DNA of 64,000 nt from Thalassotalea sp. 273M-4 (GCF_041410465.1 NZ_CP166961.1:744001-808000), one strand, 5' to 3'. Positions 45,168 to 55,116 are shown, counted from the stretch's first letter. Numbers and translations are program-made. The notes: generated by a model from the sequence alone, not told the origin.

Positions 45168-45788
45168 ATGACAACTGAGTCAACCAAACCTAGTGAAGAA
45201 GCCGTTACAGAAAACGCTGAGATTGAAGTAGAACAAACTCAAGTTGAAACACAAGAGCATACAGAAGAGCAAGTAGCACAAGCGCAAACAGAAGAAGCTG
45301 CACTTAGCCCTGAACAAGAAAAAATCGCTGAGTTAGAGCAAAAGCTTGCTGCTGCGACTGCGAAAGTTGCTGAACAACAAGATTCGGTGATCAGAGCAAA
45401 AGCCGAAGTTGATAATATGCGTCGTCGTAGTGCACAAGAAGTCGATAAAGCGAAAAAATTTGCTTTAGAAAAATTTGCCGGTGAAATGTTAGCCGTCGTT
45501 GATAACCTAGAGCGTGGCTTAGCGACAATTGACTCTGAAGACGAAGCGCAAAAAACCACTTACGAAGGGGTTAACCTAACGTTACAGGGTTTATTGGCCG
45601 CTTTAGATAAGTTTGGGGTAAAAGCCATTGAGCCTCAAGATCAACCTTTCAACCCAGAATTACACCAAGCTATGAGCATGCAAGAAGTGGCAGGGGTCGA
45701 AGCGAATACGGTTATCGCGGTGATGCAAAAAGGATATGAATTAAATGGCCGTTTAATTCGTCCAGCCATGGTTATGGTTGCCAAATAA
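45168..45788 (+). CDS. grpE: Nucleotide exchange factor GrpE
   Basis: This 206-residue co-chaperone releases ADP from DnaK. It has an acidic disordered N-terminus rich in Glu/Gln, a long dimerising coiled coil ([20 protein letters not shown]) and the C-terminal beta-wing ([21 protein letters not shown]). I use the ATG at 45168 (TTGGAG 7 bases before); the longer frame from 45144 lies over the ribosome site. A sigma-32 promoter precedes it and a terminator follows. Confidence 0.97.
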   Translation: MTTESTKPSEEAVTENAEIEVEQTQVETQEHTEEQVAQAQTEEAALSPEQEKIAELEQKLAAATAKVAEQQDSVIRAKAEVDNMRRRSAQEVDKAKKFALEKFAGEMLAVVDNLERGLATIDSEDEAQKTTYEGVNLTLQGLLAALDKFGVKAIEPQDQPFNPELHQAMSMQEVAGVEANTVIAVMQKGYELNGRLIRPAMVMVAK

Positions 45789-45810
45789 CGTCATCGGTCA
45801 CATCGTCCTT

Positions 45811-45838
45811 AAAAAGAGCAGTTTATCTGCTCTTTTTT
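45811..45838 (+). terminator. Rho-independent terminator after grpE
   Basis: AAAAAGAGCAG and CTGCTCTTTTTT form a perfect stem with a TTTAT loop. Confidence 0.94.
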
Positions 45839-45988
45839 GATTGTATTGGTTGTCGTTTTAGCGTTATCAATATCCCCATCCCACTTGAATAAGTCAGCTC
45901 TCTTGCTATTGTTAAATTTATCTTACCCCTTGGTTTTAGGCGTTTCATTTTACTGACTAAGGCTAACCCCAACTGTTAACGAGGTTGC

Positions 45989-47032
45989 ATGCATTTAGAG
46001 CAAAAACAATCGGTACTTATTGTTGATGATAACCCCGATAATATTGACTTGTTAATCGCACTGCTAAAACCATTTTACCAGCTTAAAGCCGCATTAAGTG
46101 GCGAGCAAGCTTTAAAAATAGCCCAAAGCGCCCACAAACCGGATTTAATTCTGCTTGATATTATGATGCCAAAGATGGATGGTTATGAGGTGTGTCGTAA
46201 GTTAAAAGCGGATCCGGTGACACTCGATATTCCGGTTATTTTTATCACCGCCAAAACCGAGATCGAAGATGAACACAAAGGGTTATCTTTAGGCGCAGTC
46301 GATTTTATCAGTAAACCCATCTGTGCTCCGATTGTATTGGCCAGAGTCAAGACACATTTGGCCTTATATGACATGCAACGAGAACTTGAACGTCAGGTGC
46401 ATCAGCGTACCGAAGAACTTGAACATACCCGCCTAGAAATTGTTCGATGTTTAGGGCGAGCGGCTGAATACAAAGACAACGAAACTGGGCTTCATGTTAT
46501 TCGAATGAGTTATTATGCAAAATTTATTGCCCAGCAATTAGGGATAAATGATGCTTGGGTTGACCTGTTGTTTCATGCCGCCCCAATGCATGATGTTGGT
46601 AAAATCGGCATTCTCGATAAAACCTTATTAAAGCCAGGTAAGCTTGACCCCCAAGAGCGAGAAGAAATGAATCGTCATGTCGAATATGGGGTCGAAATAT
46701 TAGGTAAAACCGAATCGGATTTGCTGCAAATGGCCAAAGACATTTGTTTGTATCATCATGAAAAATATGATGGCAGTGGTTATCCCCACCAACTTAGGGG
46801 GAAAGACATTCCGTTATCGGCTCGTATTGTTAGCATTGCGGACGTATTTGATGCGTTAACCTCGAATCGGCCATACAAAAAAAGCTGGTCGGTTGATGAC
46901 GCTGTTTTATATATCGAGCAACAAGCAGGCCGTCATTTTGATCCCGATTTAATTGAACCGTTTCGTCAATGTTTACCCCAAATGTTAAACATAAGGGAAA
47001 AATATCAGGATAATTTAGAGGAAAAAATTTAG
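45989..47032 (+). CDS. Response regulator with HD-GYP c-di-GMP phosphodiesterase domain
   Basis: This 347-residue protein has a receiver domain (phospho-acceptor Asp57 in LLDIMMPK, conserved Lys109), a short coiled linker and an HD-GYP domain. HD is at 201-202 (MHDVGKIG) and GYP at 264-266 (DGSGYPHQL), with the other metal-binding His residues present, so it should be an active cyclic-di-GMP phosphodiesterase. No histidine kinase is adjacent. It sits between grpE and dnaK, an insertion into an otherwise standard chaperone order, and appears to be an independent unit. Confidence 0.93.
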   Translation: MHLEQKQSVLIVDDNPDNIDLLIALLKPFYQLKAALSGEQALKIAQSAHKPDLILLDIMMPKMDGYEVCRKLKADPVTLDIPVIFITAKTEIEDEHKGLSLGAVDFISKPICAPIVLARVKTHLALYDMQRELERQVHQRTEELEHTRLEIVRCLGRAAEYKDNETGLHVIRMSYYAKFIAQQLGINDAWVDLLFHAAPMHDVGKIGILDKTLLKPGKLDPQEREEMNRHVEYGVEILGKTESDLLQMAKDICLYHHEKYDGSGYPHQLRGKDIPLSARIVSIADVFDALTSNRPYKKSWSVDDAVLYIEQQAGRHFDPDLIEPFRQCLPQMLNIREKYQDNLEEKI

Positions 47033-47225
47033 CAAAGACGTCACTCAGTAGAAATGCCTTTAATGTATTAGTGTTTCTTTGCATTTATCGGGGTAAATTT
47101 ACAAAGTCTTTGGCGCCTCGTCGTGAAAGAAATGGCAGAGATGTTCAGCCGATCATCGATTTTTTATCGCCAAAAGCATAAAAAAGCCTTTTTTTTAAAA
47201 AAAACGCAATTTTTTTGCTTTTCTC

Positions 47226-47254
47226 CATTGAAAAACATTCAAGCTCCCCCCACT
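47226..47254 (+). promoter_or_regulatory. Candidate sigma-32 promoter of dnaK
   Basis: ATTGAA and CCCCAC are separated by 15 bases, close to the sigma-32 consensus CTTGAA / CCCCAT. It ends about 47 bases before the dnaK ATG. A second TTCAAG-like stretch between makes the exact -35 uncertain. Confidence 0.6.
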
Positions 47255-47300
47255 AAGAGAATTATCAAAACATTAAGTATTTTTTTCGGAGATCCTAACG

Positions 47301-49226
47301 ATGGGCAAAATTATTGGTATTGACCTAGGGACAACAAACTCTTGTGTTGCTGTTCTTGATGGTGACAAAGTTCGTGTCATTGAAAACGCTGAAGGCGATC
47401 GCACAACGCCATCAATCATTGCTTACACTGCAGATGGTGAAACTTTAGTTGGTCAGCCAGCAAAACGTCAATCTGTAACGAACCCAAAAAACACATTATT
47501 CGCAATTAAGCGTCTGATCGGTCGTCGTTTTGAAGACAAAGAAGTTCAACGTGACATCGGTATCATGCCGTTTGGTATCGTTAAAGCTGACAATGGCGAT
47601 GCATGGGTTGAAGCAAAAGGCGAGAAAATGGCGCCACCACAAGTTTCTGCTGAAGTATTGAAAAAGATGAAGAAAACAGCAGAAGACTTCTTAGGTGAAA
47701 AAGTAACGGAAGCTGTTATCACTGTACCTGCATACTTTAACGACTCACAACGTCAAGCAACCAAAGATGCTGGTCGTATTGCAGGCCTTGATGTTAAACG
47801 TATCATCAACGAGCCAACAGCAGCCGCTCTTGCGTACGGTATGGATAAGCAAGAAGGCGACCGTATCGTTGCGGTTTACGACTTAGGTGGTGGTACTTTT
47901 GATATTTCTATCATCGAAATTGATGAAGTAGAAGGCGAGCACACCTTTGAAGTTCTAGCAACTAACGGTGATACTCACTTAGGTGGTGAAGACTTCGATA
48001 ACCGTCTAATTAACTACCTAGTTGCTGAGTTCAAAAAAGATTCAGGCATGGACTTAACCTCTGATTCACTTGCGATGCAACGTCTTAAAGAAGCGGCTGA
48101 AAAAGCTAAATGTGAGCTTTCTTCTGCGCAACAAACTGATGTTAACTTACCGTACATCACCGCTGATGCTTCAGGTCCTAAGCACTTAAACATCAAAGTA
48201 ACACGTGCTAAGTTAGAGTCATTAGTTGAAGATATGGTTAAAGCAACTCTTGAACCATTGAAAACTGCGCTAGCCGATGCCGACTTATCAACATCTGATG
48301 TAACAGACGTTATCTTAGTTGGTGGTCAAACACGTATGCCATTAGTACAAAAGTTGGTTAGCGACTTCTTTGGTAAAGAGCCTCGTAAAGATGTAAACCC
48401 TGATGAAGCAGTAGCGTCTGGTGCTGCGGTACAAGCGGGTGTTTTATCTGGTGATGTAACGGACGTTCTTCTTCTAGACGTAACGCCATTATCATTAGGT
48501 ATCGAAACCATGGGTGGAGTGATGACGAAAGTTATCGATAAAAACACCACCATCCCAACCAAGCAATCGCAAACCTTCTCTACCGCAGAAGATAACCAAT
48601 CTGCAGTAACGGTTCACGTCGTACAAGGTGAGCGTAAGCAAGCGTCTTTAAACAAGTCTCTTGGTCAATTTAACCTTGAAGGTATTGATCCGGCGCCACG
48701 TGGTATGCCACAAATCGAAGTAACATTTGATATTGACGCTGACGGTATCTTGCACGTAACAGCAAAAGATAAGAACACTGGCAAAGAGCAAAAGATCACC
48801 ATCAAAGCATCTTCGGGTCTTTCTGATGATGAAGTTGAATCAATGGTACGTGATGCAGAAGCCAACGCCGATGCGGATGCTAAATTCGAAGCGCTTGTGA
48901 CTGCTCGTAACCAAGCTGATGGCATGGTACACGCGACTCGCACTCAAATGACTGAAGCTGGTGATGACTTACCTGCCGAAGATAAAGAGAAGATTGAAGC
49001 AGCAATCAAAGAACTTGAAGAAGCAATCAAAGGCGAAGACAAAGACGCCATCGATGCTAAATCACAAGCTCTAATGGAAGCGTCAGCAAAATTAATGGAA
49101 TTAGCACAAGCTAAAGCGCAAGCGGCCCAAGGTGGTGAAGCACCACAAGGCGAGCAAAAGCAATCTAAGCCTGCTGACGATGTTGTTGATGCTGAGTTCG
49201 AAGAAGTGAACGACGACAAAAAATAA
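47301..49226 (+). CDS. dnaK: Chaperone protein DnaK (Hsp70)
   Basis: This 641-residue Hsp70 has the N-terminal ATPase domain ([13 protein letters not shown], the [15 protein letters not shown] block, GGGTFDISI). The [14 protein letters not shown] linker leads to the substrate-binding domain, and a helical lid with the EEVNDDKK tail ends the protein. Length and motifs are standard. It is preceded by a heat-shock-type promoter and followed by dnaJ 101 bases on. Confidence 0.99.
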   Translation: MGKIIGIDLGTTNSCVAVLDGDKVRVIENAEGDRTTPSIIAYTADGETLVGQPAKRQSVTNPKNTLFAIKRLIGRRFEDKEVQRDIGIMPFGIVKADNGDAWVEAKGEKMAPPQVSAEVLKKMKKTAEDFLGEKVTEAVITVPAYFNDSQRQATKDAGRIAGLDVKRIINEPTAAALAYGMDKQEGDRIVAVYDLGGGTFDISIIEIDEVEGEHTFEVLATNGDTHLGGEDFDNRLINYLVAEFKKDSGMDLTSDSLAMQRLKEAAEKAKCELSSAQQTDVNLPYITADASGPKHLNIKVTRAKLESLVEDMVKATLEPLKTALADADLSTSDVTDVILVGGQTRMPLVQKLVSDFFGKEPRKDVNPDEAVASGAAVQAGVLSGDVTDVLLLDVTPLSLGIETMGGVMTKVIDKNTTIPTKQSQTFSTAEDNQSAVTVHVVQGERKQASLNKSLGQFNLEGIDPAPRGMPQIEVTFDIDADGILHVTAKDKNTGKEQKITIKASSGLSDDEVESMVRDAEANADADAKFEALVTARNQADGMVHATRTQMTEAGDDLPAEDKEKIEAAIKELEEAIKGEDKDAIDAKSQALMEASAKLMELAQAKAQAAQGGEAPQGEQKQSKPADDVVDAEFEEVNDDKK

Positions 49227-49261
49227 ACCAGGGTTCTGTTTATAGATAGAACGTCTGTATC

Positions 49262-49298
49262 AATAGAGCGCTGGGTTGTACCGGCGCTTTATTATTTT
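49262..49298 (+). terminator. Hairpin between dnaK and dnaJ (partial terminator)
   Basis: AATAGAGCGCTGG and CCGGCGCTTTATT pair along 13 positions with one wobble and one mismatch, with a GTTGTA loop, followed by ATTTTTG. It probably attenuates transcription so that dnaJ is made at a lower level than dnaK. Confidence 0.65.
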
Positions 49299-49327
49299 TG
49301 AATTATTAGTTTGAAGTAAAAAAAGAT

Positions 49328-50470
49328 ATGTCAAAACGCGATTATTATGAAGTTCTTGGGGTTGCTAATGACGCCAGCGAACGTGATATCAAAAAAGCTT
49401 ATAAACGTTTAGCGATGAAGTTCCACCCTGATCGTACAAAAGGCGACAAGGGCAAAGAAGAGCAATTTAAAGAAGTCAAAGAAGCTTACGAAGTGCTTAA
49501 CGATTCGCAAAAGCGTGCCGCGTACGACCAATATGGTCATGCCGCGTTTGAGCAAGGCGGTCACGGTGGTGGCGGTTTTGGCGGTGGCGCTGACTTTGGT
49601 GATATCTTCGGTGATGTGTTTGGAGATATTTTTGGCGGAGGCCGTGGCGGTCGTGGCGGGCAATCGCGTGCACGCCGAGGCAGTGACTTACGCTATAACT
49701 TAGATTTAACCCTAGAAGAAGCGGTAAAAGGTAAAACGGTTGAATTAAAAGTACCAACTTATGTCAGTTGTGAACCGTGTAATGGTTCGGGAGCGAAACA
49801 GGGCACGTCGGCGGCAACATGTTCAACATGTCATGGTCACGGTCAAGTGCAAATGCGCCAAGGCTTATTTGCAGTACAGCAAACCTGTCCGACCTGTTCT
49901 GGGCGCGGTAAAGTGATTAAAGATCCATGTACCTCATGTAGAGGTCAAGGTCGTGTAGAGAAAACCAAAACACTATCGGCTAAAATCCCAGCAGGGGTTG
50001 ATACGGGCGATAGAATTCGTTTGTCTGGCGAGGGCGAAGCCGGTGAGTTTGGTGCGCCAGCAGGGGATTTATATGTTCAGGTTAATGTTCGCGATCACGA
50101 TATTTTTGTTCGTGATGAGAACAACCTATATTGCGAAGTGCCGATCAGCTTTACCGTTGCCGCATTAGGTGGTGAAATCGAAGTACCTACTCTAGAAGGT
50201 AAGGTAAAATTAAAGGTTCCTGCTGAAACACAAACCGGCAAAATGTTCCGTTTACGTGGCAAAGGTGTGAAGTCCGTACGCAGTGCCATGGTGGGTGATT
50301 TGATGTGTAAAGTGGTCATTGAAACGCCAGTAAACTTAACCGCCGAACAAATTGACTTACTAGAGCAGTTTAATAAAAGCATGGGTACCGGTAAAGATGC
50401 CGCCCGTTATCGTCCAAAAGAGCAAGGTTTCTTTGACGGCGTAAAGCGCTTTTTTGACAGTTTAAAGTAA
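49328..50470 (+). CDS. dnaJ: Chaperone protein DnaJ (Hsp40)
   Basis: This 380-residue type I Hsp40 has a J domain with the HPD motif (KFHPDRTK), a Gly/Phe-rich stretch, and four CxxCxGxG zinc modules ([32 protein letters not shown]). The C-terminal substrate-binding domains follow. It stimulates DnaK ATPase. It has its own ribosome site and ends at a terminator. Confidence 0.98.
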   Translation: MSKRDYYEVLGVANDASERDIKKAYKRLAMKFHPDRTKGDKGKEEQFKEVKEAYEVLNDSQKRAAYDQYGHAAFEQGGHGGGGFGGGADFGDIFGDVFGDIFGGGRGGRGGQSRARRGSDLRYNLDLTLEEAVKGKTVELKVPTYVSCEPCNGSGAKQGTSAATCSTCHGHGQVQMRQGLFAVQQTCPTCSGRGKVIKDPCTSCRGQGRVEKTKTLSAKIPAGVDTGDRIRLSGEGEAGEFGAPAGDLYVQVNVRDHDIFVRDENNLYCEVPISFTVAALGGEIEVPTLEGKVKLKVPAETQTGKMFRLRGKGVKSVRSAMVGDLMCKVVIETPVNLTAEQIDLLEQFNKSMGTGKDAARYRPKEQGFFDGVKRFFDSLK

Positions 50471-50484
50471 CTGTAAAATCATAT

Positions 50485-50510
50485 AAAGGCTGCAAATGCA
50501 GCCTTTTTTA
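50485..50510 (+). terminator. Rho-independent terminator after dnaJ
   Basis: AAAGGCTGCA and TGCAGCCTTT form a perfect stem with an AA loop, followed by T. Confidence 0.93.
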
Positions 50511-50661
50511 TTGCATTTTAAATGCTTAAAAATGAACTTTTTAGTCTGTTAAATGGCTGATTCGTTTATTTAAAAGTCATGATATATACTATTAATATCA
50601 AAAATTTAGCAACTTACTTTGGCTATTTTTAAGAATACTACTTAGCCATTGAAAGGAGAGG

Positions 50662-51396
50662 ATGATGAAAAAACTTGTGCTGTTTTGTTTTTCTATTCTG
50701 TTCTGCTTAGCTCAAGCGAAAGCGAATGATTATAACGAAGCTTTAGACATGATTCACCGCGGTGACTTTGAAGCGGCCTTAGCTGAGCTCAAACCGTTGG
50801 TGGAGCTTGGTTTACCAATCGCCTTGTATCAACAAGGTAATATGTATGCCAATGGCTATGGCGTAAGTAAAGATTTAAACAAAGCCTTTGAGTTTTATAA
50901 GCGAGCTGCCGATAGGGGGATCCCTGAAGCCCAGTTTGCCTTAGCGCAAATGTACTTTAATGGCAAAGGCGTTAAAAAAGATAATCAAAAAGGCTTTGAA
51001 TACACCCGAAGAGCGGCCGAAAAAGGCTTAGCGGCGGCGCAATTTAATATGGGCGTGCTCTACCAAAATGGCGATTACACTACGCAAAGCTATGAAAAGG
51101 CGGCGATTTGGTATCGCGATTCGGCGATGCAAAATTATGCCTTAGCCCAATTTAATTTAGCTCTGCTTTATTATGATGGTCTTGGAGTGAGTAAAGACAT
51201 TGAAATGTCTTATGTTTGGAATCGAATAGCGGCTTTTAATGGTTATGCTCCGGCAGAGAAAAGCATGACCTTGGACGCTAAAGAATTGAGCCGAGATCAG
51301 ATCAAACGTGGTCGTGAACGAGCCGATGAACTGTACTTAAAAATTGCGCCAAGAACCGATGACTTTACACCGATGGAATGGAGTCACAACCCTTAA
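50662..51396 (+). CDS. Sel1-like repeat periplasmic protein
   Basis: This 244-residue protein has a signal peptide ending in AKA (about residue 21) and about five Sel1-like helical repeats of 36 residues (for example AQFALAQMYFNGKGVKKDNQKGFEYTRRA cut into A-L-Y-G-G pattern units). Sel1 repeats mediate protein contacts. The tail after residue 200 is non-repetitive. It forms a single-gene unit with its own terminator; function is not known. Confidence 0.88.
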   Translation: MMKKLVLFCFSILFCLAQAKANDYNEALDMIHRGDFEAALAELKPLVELGLPIALYQQGNMYANGYGVSKDLNKAFEFYKRAADRGIPEAQFALAQMYFNGKGVKKDNQKGFEYTRRAAEKGLAAAQFNMGVLYQNGDYTTQSYEKAAIWYRDSAMQNYALAQFNLALLYYDGLGVSKDIEMSYVWNRIAAFNGYAPAEKSMTLDAKELSRDQIKRGRERADELYLKIAPRTDDFTPMEWSHNP

Positions 51397-51422
51397 TTAA
51401 TGGCCTATTTTGTTGCTTACCT

Positions 51423-51454
51423 AAAATACCAACCTAATCGTTGGTATTTTTTTT
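51423..51454 (+). terminator. Rho-independent terminator after Sel1 gene
   Basis: AAAATACCAAC and GTTGGTATTTT form a perfect stem with a CTAATC loop and a T-run. Confidence 0.94.
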
Positions 51455-51590
51455 ATCTATTTCATCAACCTTAATGGCATTGGTATCACAGCATTACGAC
51501 AGTGGCAAAAGTCATTTGCAATGGATGTTAACAACCGTATCCTTGCCCTTAATGAGCAAAAAGCTAGGCGGTATTAAGGTTATAACATGG

Positions 51591-52523
51591 TTAAATTTCG
51601 ATGGCTTTTTTCATCATGTCTCTGCCTTGAGTTTCAACATAGTCTAAAAATACTTGGGCAATTGGCGACAGTGATTTGCTTTTTGTCCAAGCAAATGACC
51701 ACTTTGATTTAATTGGCAACGATTCAACGTTAATAACCTTCACATCGTAGATTTCACCAAAAGCAAGGGTATGGGCAGATAATATTGATACCCCAAGTTT
51801 TGATAATACCGAATGTATAATCGCTTCATTACTGGCGATGGTCATTTTTATATTTGGCTTTACACCGTGTTTTTTTAGGAATTTCTCAGTGGCAAATCGG
51901 GTGCCTGAACCTGGCTCTCGAATCAAAAAGTCTTGTTGGCAAAAAGTCTCAAGAGATACTTGCTTTTCTTGGGTAAAAGGGTGATCGGCTTGTGCTATGG
52001 CGACCAAGTCGTTCGACATAAACTCCCTGACTTCTAAATCAAGTCCTTCAGGTAAGTGACTAAAAACATAAAAATCGTCAAGCCCTTGCTCTAATCGGTC
52101 AATGACACTGCGACGATTGGCTACAGTAAATTGGATATCTATGCCAGGGTATTGCTCACAAAACGGACCCAATAAGTGTGGAATAAAGTACTTAGCGGTT
52201 GTTGCACTGGCAAGTCTAAGGGTACCGGTCTTTAGCCCTCGTAGGTTTGATAAGTGCATATCAAGCTCTTCACAGCTTTTTAGGATTTCTCTTGCGGTGG
52301 TCACGGTGGCTAAACCAGCATCGGTAAATTTTAGCTTTCTACCGACTTGCTGATATAAAGGCAAACTGATCGCATCGGATAATTTCTTTAATTGCATTGA
52401 AACCGTTGGTTGGGTCAAGAATAATGCCTCAGAAGCCGCCTTAATACTTCCCCCTTCATAAACTGCCAACAAAATTTCCAGTTGGCGAAATGTGCCTATG
52501 TGGGCATGTAAACGAGATGCCAT
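51591..52523 (-). CDS. LysR family regulator, CbbR/CmpR-like
   Basis: This 310-residue protein has the LysR winged helix-turn-helix (LEILLAVYEGGSIKAASEAL, then FLTQPTVSMQLKKL). The effector domain opens with LRLASATTAKYFIPHLLGPF and has VANRRSVIDRL, both typical of the CbbR/CmpR group that controls carbon fixation or inorganic carbon uptake. It diverges from a small membrane protein gene and an SbtA-like bicarbonate permease, which are its probable targets. No RuBisCO genes are present. The effector is unknown. Confidence 0.9.
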   Translation of the reverse strand: MASRLHAHIGTFRQLEILLAVYEGGSIKAASEALFLTQPTVSMQLKKLSDAISLPLYQQVGRKLKFTDAGLATVTTAREILKSCEELDMHLSNLRGLKTGTLRLASATTAKYFIPHLLGPFCEQYPGIDIQFTVANRRSVIDRLEQGLDDFYVFSHLPEGLDLEVREFMSNDLVAIAQADHPFTQEKQVSLETFCQQDFLIREPGSGTRFATEKFLKKHGVKPNIKMTIASNEAIIHSVLSKLGVSILSAHTLAFGEIYDVKVINVESLPIKSKWSFAWTKSKSLSPIAQVFLDYVETQGRDMMKKAIEI

Positions 52524-52555
52524 AGTGTGGTCCTTAATGTTGTATATTATTTCGC

Positions 52556-52603
52556 ATAGATGTTTATCTATTTATTTTATAGTTTTTATCTATTTTTATC
52601 TAT
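52556..52603. promoter_or_regulatory. LysR-type operator repeats between regulator and permease operon
   Basis: ATAGAT-GTTT-ATCTAT at 52556-52571 is a perfect palindrome with the T-N11-A form of LysR sites. Two further direct copies of TTTTTATCTA follow at 52584-52603, as in activation sites beside the primary recognition site. Confidence 0.65.
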
Positions 52604-52649
52604 TGTAGTGTTTATGTAAAATACCGCAAACACAAAACGGGAGAAGAAC

Positions 52650-52868
52650 ATGGATAACAGAAAGTACGCTCTAGCCTTGATCACTTGCAGTAGTTTGGTG
52701 ATGTTTTACCTTTGTGGGCACCTTATTGGTCAACCTTCTATTGGTTTTTTAGCCTTAGCCGCTGTGCTTTTAACAATGACCATCATTTCTAAATACAAAA
52801 CCTCCTCAAAACGGGCATCTCGAAGTGCTTATCGATTATCACCAAGGCATATCAAGGTAGGTAAATAG
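52650..52868 (+). CDS. Small membrane protein, unknown, upstream of SbtA-like permease
   Basis: This 72-residue protein has two adjacent hydrophobic helices (ALALITCSSLVMFYLCGHLI and FLALAAVLLTMTIISKY) and a strongly basic tail (KTSSKRASRSAYRLSPRHIK). It has a good ribosome site (GGGAGAAG) and ends 3 bases before the permease gene, so both are made from one transcript. It is not SbtB, which is a PII-like soluble protein of about 100 residues. It could be an accessory or regulatory subunit; I do not recognise the family. Confidence 0.7.
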   Translation: MDNRKYALALITCSSLVMFYLCGHLIGQPSIGFLALAAVLLTMTIISKYKTSSKRASRSAYRLSPRHIKVGK

Positions 52869-52871
52869 CAG

Positions 52872-53804
52872 ATGATTATAGACGCGGTTGTCGCTTTTTT
52901 CGTACTCGGTATAGTCTGTCACTTAGCGGGTGCGAAAGTCGCTTTCCCTGAAAGCTTGTACAAAACTTTAAGCATGTTTTTGATGATAGCGATAGGTCTT
53001 AAGGGCGGGCTTGCATTACAAAAACATGTTGACCCTGCCTTATTGTACATGTCTATTGCCGTGGTCATATTTGGTTTTTTGCTGCCCTTAGTCGCTTACC
53101 CAATTCTACGTTATTTCGGTCAACTTGATAAAATCAACGCCGGCGCCATTGCTGCTCACTATGGTTCGGTGAGCGTCGCTACCTATGCGGTAGCAGTAGC
53201 CTTATTAGAAGCGAATAACATTCAATATGAAGCCTATTTTCCGTTGTTTGTTGTACTTCTTGAAATGCCCGCCATTGTAGTCGGCCTGATGTTGGCAAAA
53301 GGCAATTTCAAAGTGCTCGATGTTGGCTTTATTAAGAAAGAGCTGGTGGCTAATCAAAGTATCTTACTGATGGTTGGTAGTCTTATCATTGGTTACCTTG
53401 GCGGCAGTAGTGTGGACAAGCTCTCGCCATTATTTATCGAGCTGTTCTCAGGCATACTTGCGTTGTTTCTACTTAAGATGGGCTTAATCGCTGGCGCTCA
53501 ATTATCTTCACTAAAAAATAACAGCGTGTTTCTCATTGGCTTTGCGATACTGATGCCTATGTTGGGGGGATTAGCCGGCACAGGTTTGGGGCTTATTTTA
53601 GGCTTTAGCGCAGGGGGCGTTGCTTTACTGGGCGTTCTAGGTGCGAGTGCATCTTATATAGCGGTACCAGCAGCGATGAAAGAAAGCCTACCAGAAGCCA
53701 ATGCGGGGATGTCGATAACCGCATCTCTTGGTATCACATTTCCCTTTAATGTGCTCTTAGGGGTTCCATTTTTTATCGCATTAGGACAATACCTAGTTCC
53801 TTAA
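52872..53804 (+). CDS. SbtA-like sodium-dependent bicarbonate permease
   Basis: This 310-residue protein has about ten membrane helices and matches the SbtA/DUF897 family: FLMIAIGLKGGLALQKH, AAHYGSVSVATYAVA and GASASYIAVPAAMKESLPEA. In cyanobacteria SbtA imports bicarbonate with sodium; heterotroph homologues may feed anaplerotic carboxylases. A CbbR-like regulator diverging from it fits control by carbon status. Substrate is inferred from the family. Confidence 0.88.
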   Translation: MIIDAVVAFFVLGIVCHLAGAKVAFPESLYKTLSMFLMIAIGLKGGLALQKHVDPALLYMSIAVVIFGFLLPLVAYPILRYFGQLDKINAGAIAAHYGSVSVATYAVAVALLEANNIQYEAYFPLFVVLLEMPAIVVGLMLAKGNFKVLDVGFIKKELVANQSILLMVGSLIIGYLGGSSVDKLSPLFIELFSGILALFLLKMGLIAGAQLSSLKNNSVFLIGFAILMPMLGGLAGTGLGLILGFSAGGVALLGVLGASASYIAVPAAMKESLPEANAGMSITASLGITFPFNVLLGVPFFIALGQYLVP

Positions 53805-53882
53805 GTAGAGCTTAGCTTAATCATCAAGGCTTTGACTAAGGATTTAGTTAGGTGCTGATAAAACGATAAATTTTGCATCAAG

Positions 53883-53917
53883 AAAAGCGACAACTATGGC
53901 CATAGTTGTCGCTTTTT
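53883..53917. terminator. Bidirectional terminator, perfect 34-bp palindrome
   Basis: AAAAGCGACAACTATGG and its exact reverse complement abut with no spacer; A-runs and T-runs flank both sides. It lies between the convergent permease and Lrp genes and should terminate both. Confidence 0.92.
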
Positions 53918-53933
53918 GTTATTGGTTAATAAG

Positions 53934-54404
53934 TTATTGCTCAATAAAATTGGGGATTTTAGGACTGCGACTGTGTTCAAATACCAAAGAGGTTTCCACA
54001 TTGGTCACTTCTTCTCGAGAGGTTATTGCTTCAAACACAAAGCGGCGCAAATGCTCTGTATCTTTAACCGACATATGAATATAAAAATCAAAGGCGCCAC
54101 CCATATGGAACATGCTAATGATTTCTGGCATCGGTAATAGTTGGTCTCTAAGGTTGTTAACGATCTCTTCTGAATAGGGTTGCAGTACAATCGCGGCCAT
54201 GGCTTGGATATTCCCGCCAATGGTGTTGTAATTCACATCAATGTAGGAACCTTTGATCACCCCACTGCTTTTTAAGCGTTTTACTCGCTCTAAGCATGTT
54301 GATGGGGCAATGCCGATATCCTTCGCTAAGTCTTTGTTGGTGATGTCAGCATCGTTAAATAACGCAGTAAGGATTTGCTGATCGATGTCATCAAGTTTTT
54401 TCAT
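53934..54404 (-). CDS. Lrp/AsnC family transcriptional regulator
   Basis: This 156-residue regulator has an N-terminal Lrp winged helix-turn-helix (MKKLDDIDQQILTALFND, DLAKDIGIAPSTCLERVKRL) and a C-terminal RAM/ACT ligand domain (MFHMGGAFDFYIHM). I use the ATG at 54404, which matches the family start; the longer frame from 54464 adds 20 unrelated residues. It is nearest to the specific AsnC-type regulators rather than global Lrp. Targets are unknown. Confidence 0.9.
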   Translation of the reverse strand: MKKLDDIDQQILTALFNDADITNKDLAKDIGIAPSTCLERVKRLKSSGVIKGSYIDVNYNTIGGNIQAMAAIVLQPYSEEIVNNLRDQLLPMPEIISMFHMGGAFDFYIHMSVKDTEHLRRFVFEAITSREEVTNVETSLVFEHSRSPKIPNFIEQ

Positions 54405-54534
54405 CCATTTTCTCTTTATAACCCATGCCAAGTTGCTAGCTAAGTGTCTCAATTGTGCGAACAAAGTTCAACAACTTGGTTAAATTGGCTAAAAGCGTTA
54501 AAATGCCGGCAAATCACCCTAGTTAGATAAACAC

Positions 54535-55116
54535 ATGACGCACCACTATCAGCAGCTTATTGATATTTTTGCTGCAGAATTTTCACAAACAGAAAATACG
54601 CGCTTGGTCAAAGGCGACAATGAACCTGTGTATTTGCCGGCGAATGAGCTGGTATCTTATCATCGGATTGTGTTTGCTCATGGCTTTTTTGCCAGTGCTC
54701 TTCATGAAATCTCGCATTGGTGTATTGCTGGACCTAAACGCTTATTATTGGAAGACTTTGGTTACTGGTATGCACCGGATGGTCGCAACGAAGCACAACA
54801 AGCAGAGTTTGAAAAAGTTGAAATAAAACCGCAAGCACTTGAATGGGCATTTTGTGTTGCTTGTGGCTTTGAATTTAATGTCTCTGCTGATAATTTAAAT
54901 GGCGCTGAAGTTGACCGGTTTGCCTTTCAGTCTAAAGTACAGCAACAGGTTCTGATTTATTTACAAAACGGATTCCCTAAAAGAGCACAGCGATTTATTG
55001 ATGCATTGATTCAATATTATCGCTCTGGCTTAACCCTTGAGCCTGCGTTGTTTGAGTTTTCACACCCATTAGCCAATTATTCTCAGGTCAGTGAGAGGCC
55101 ATATGCAAATATTTAA
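54535..55116 (+). CDS. epmC: Elongation factor P hydroxylase EpmC
   Basis: This 193-residue protein (YfcM family) hydroxylates the beta-lysylated lysine of EF-P. It shows the metal-binding ALHEISHWCIAG segment, the YWYAPDGR block and a C-terminal KRAQRFIDALIQYY region, all typical. Its end overlaps the start of the next gene by 14 bases. The modification partners epmA/epmB are not in the window. Confidence 0.92.
   Translation: MTHHYQQLIDIFAAEFSQTENTRLVKGDNEPVYLPANELVSYHRIVFAHGFFASALHEISHWCIAGPKRLLLEDFGYWYAPDGRNEAQQAEFEKVEIKPQALEWAFCVACGFEFNVSADNLNGAEVDRFAFQSKVQQQVLIYLQNGFPKRAQRFIDALIQYYRSGLTLEPALFEFSHPLANYSQVSERPYANI

Noticed and set aside
49409..49757. Two 84-86 codon minus-strand frames inside dnaJ
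   Set aside because: They are antisense shadows of the Gly/Phe-rich and J-domain coding region.
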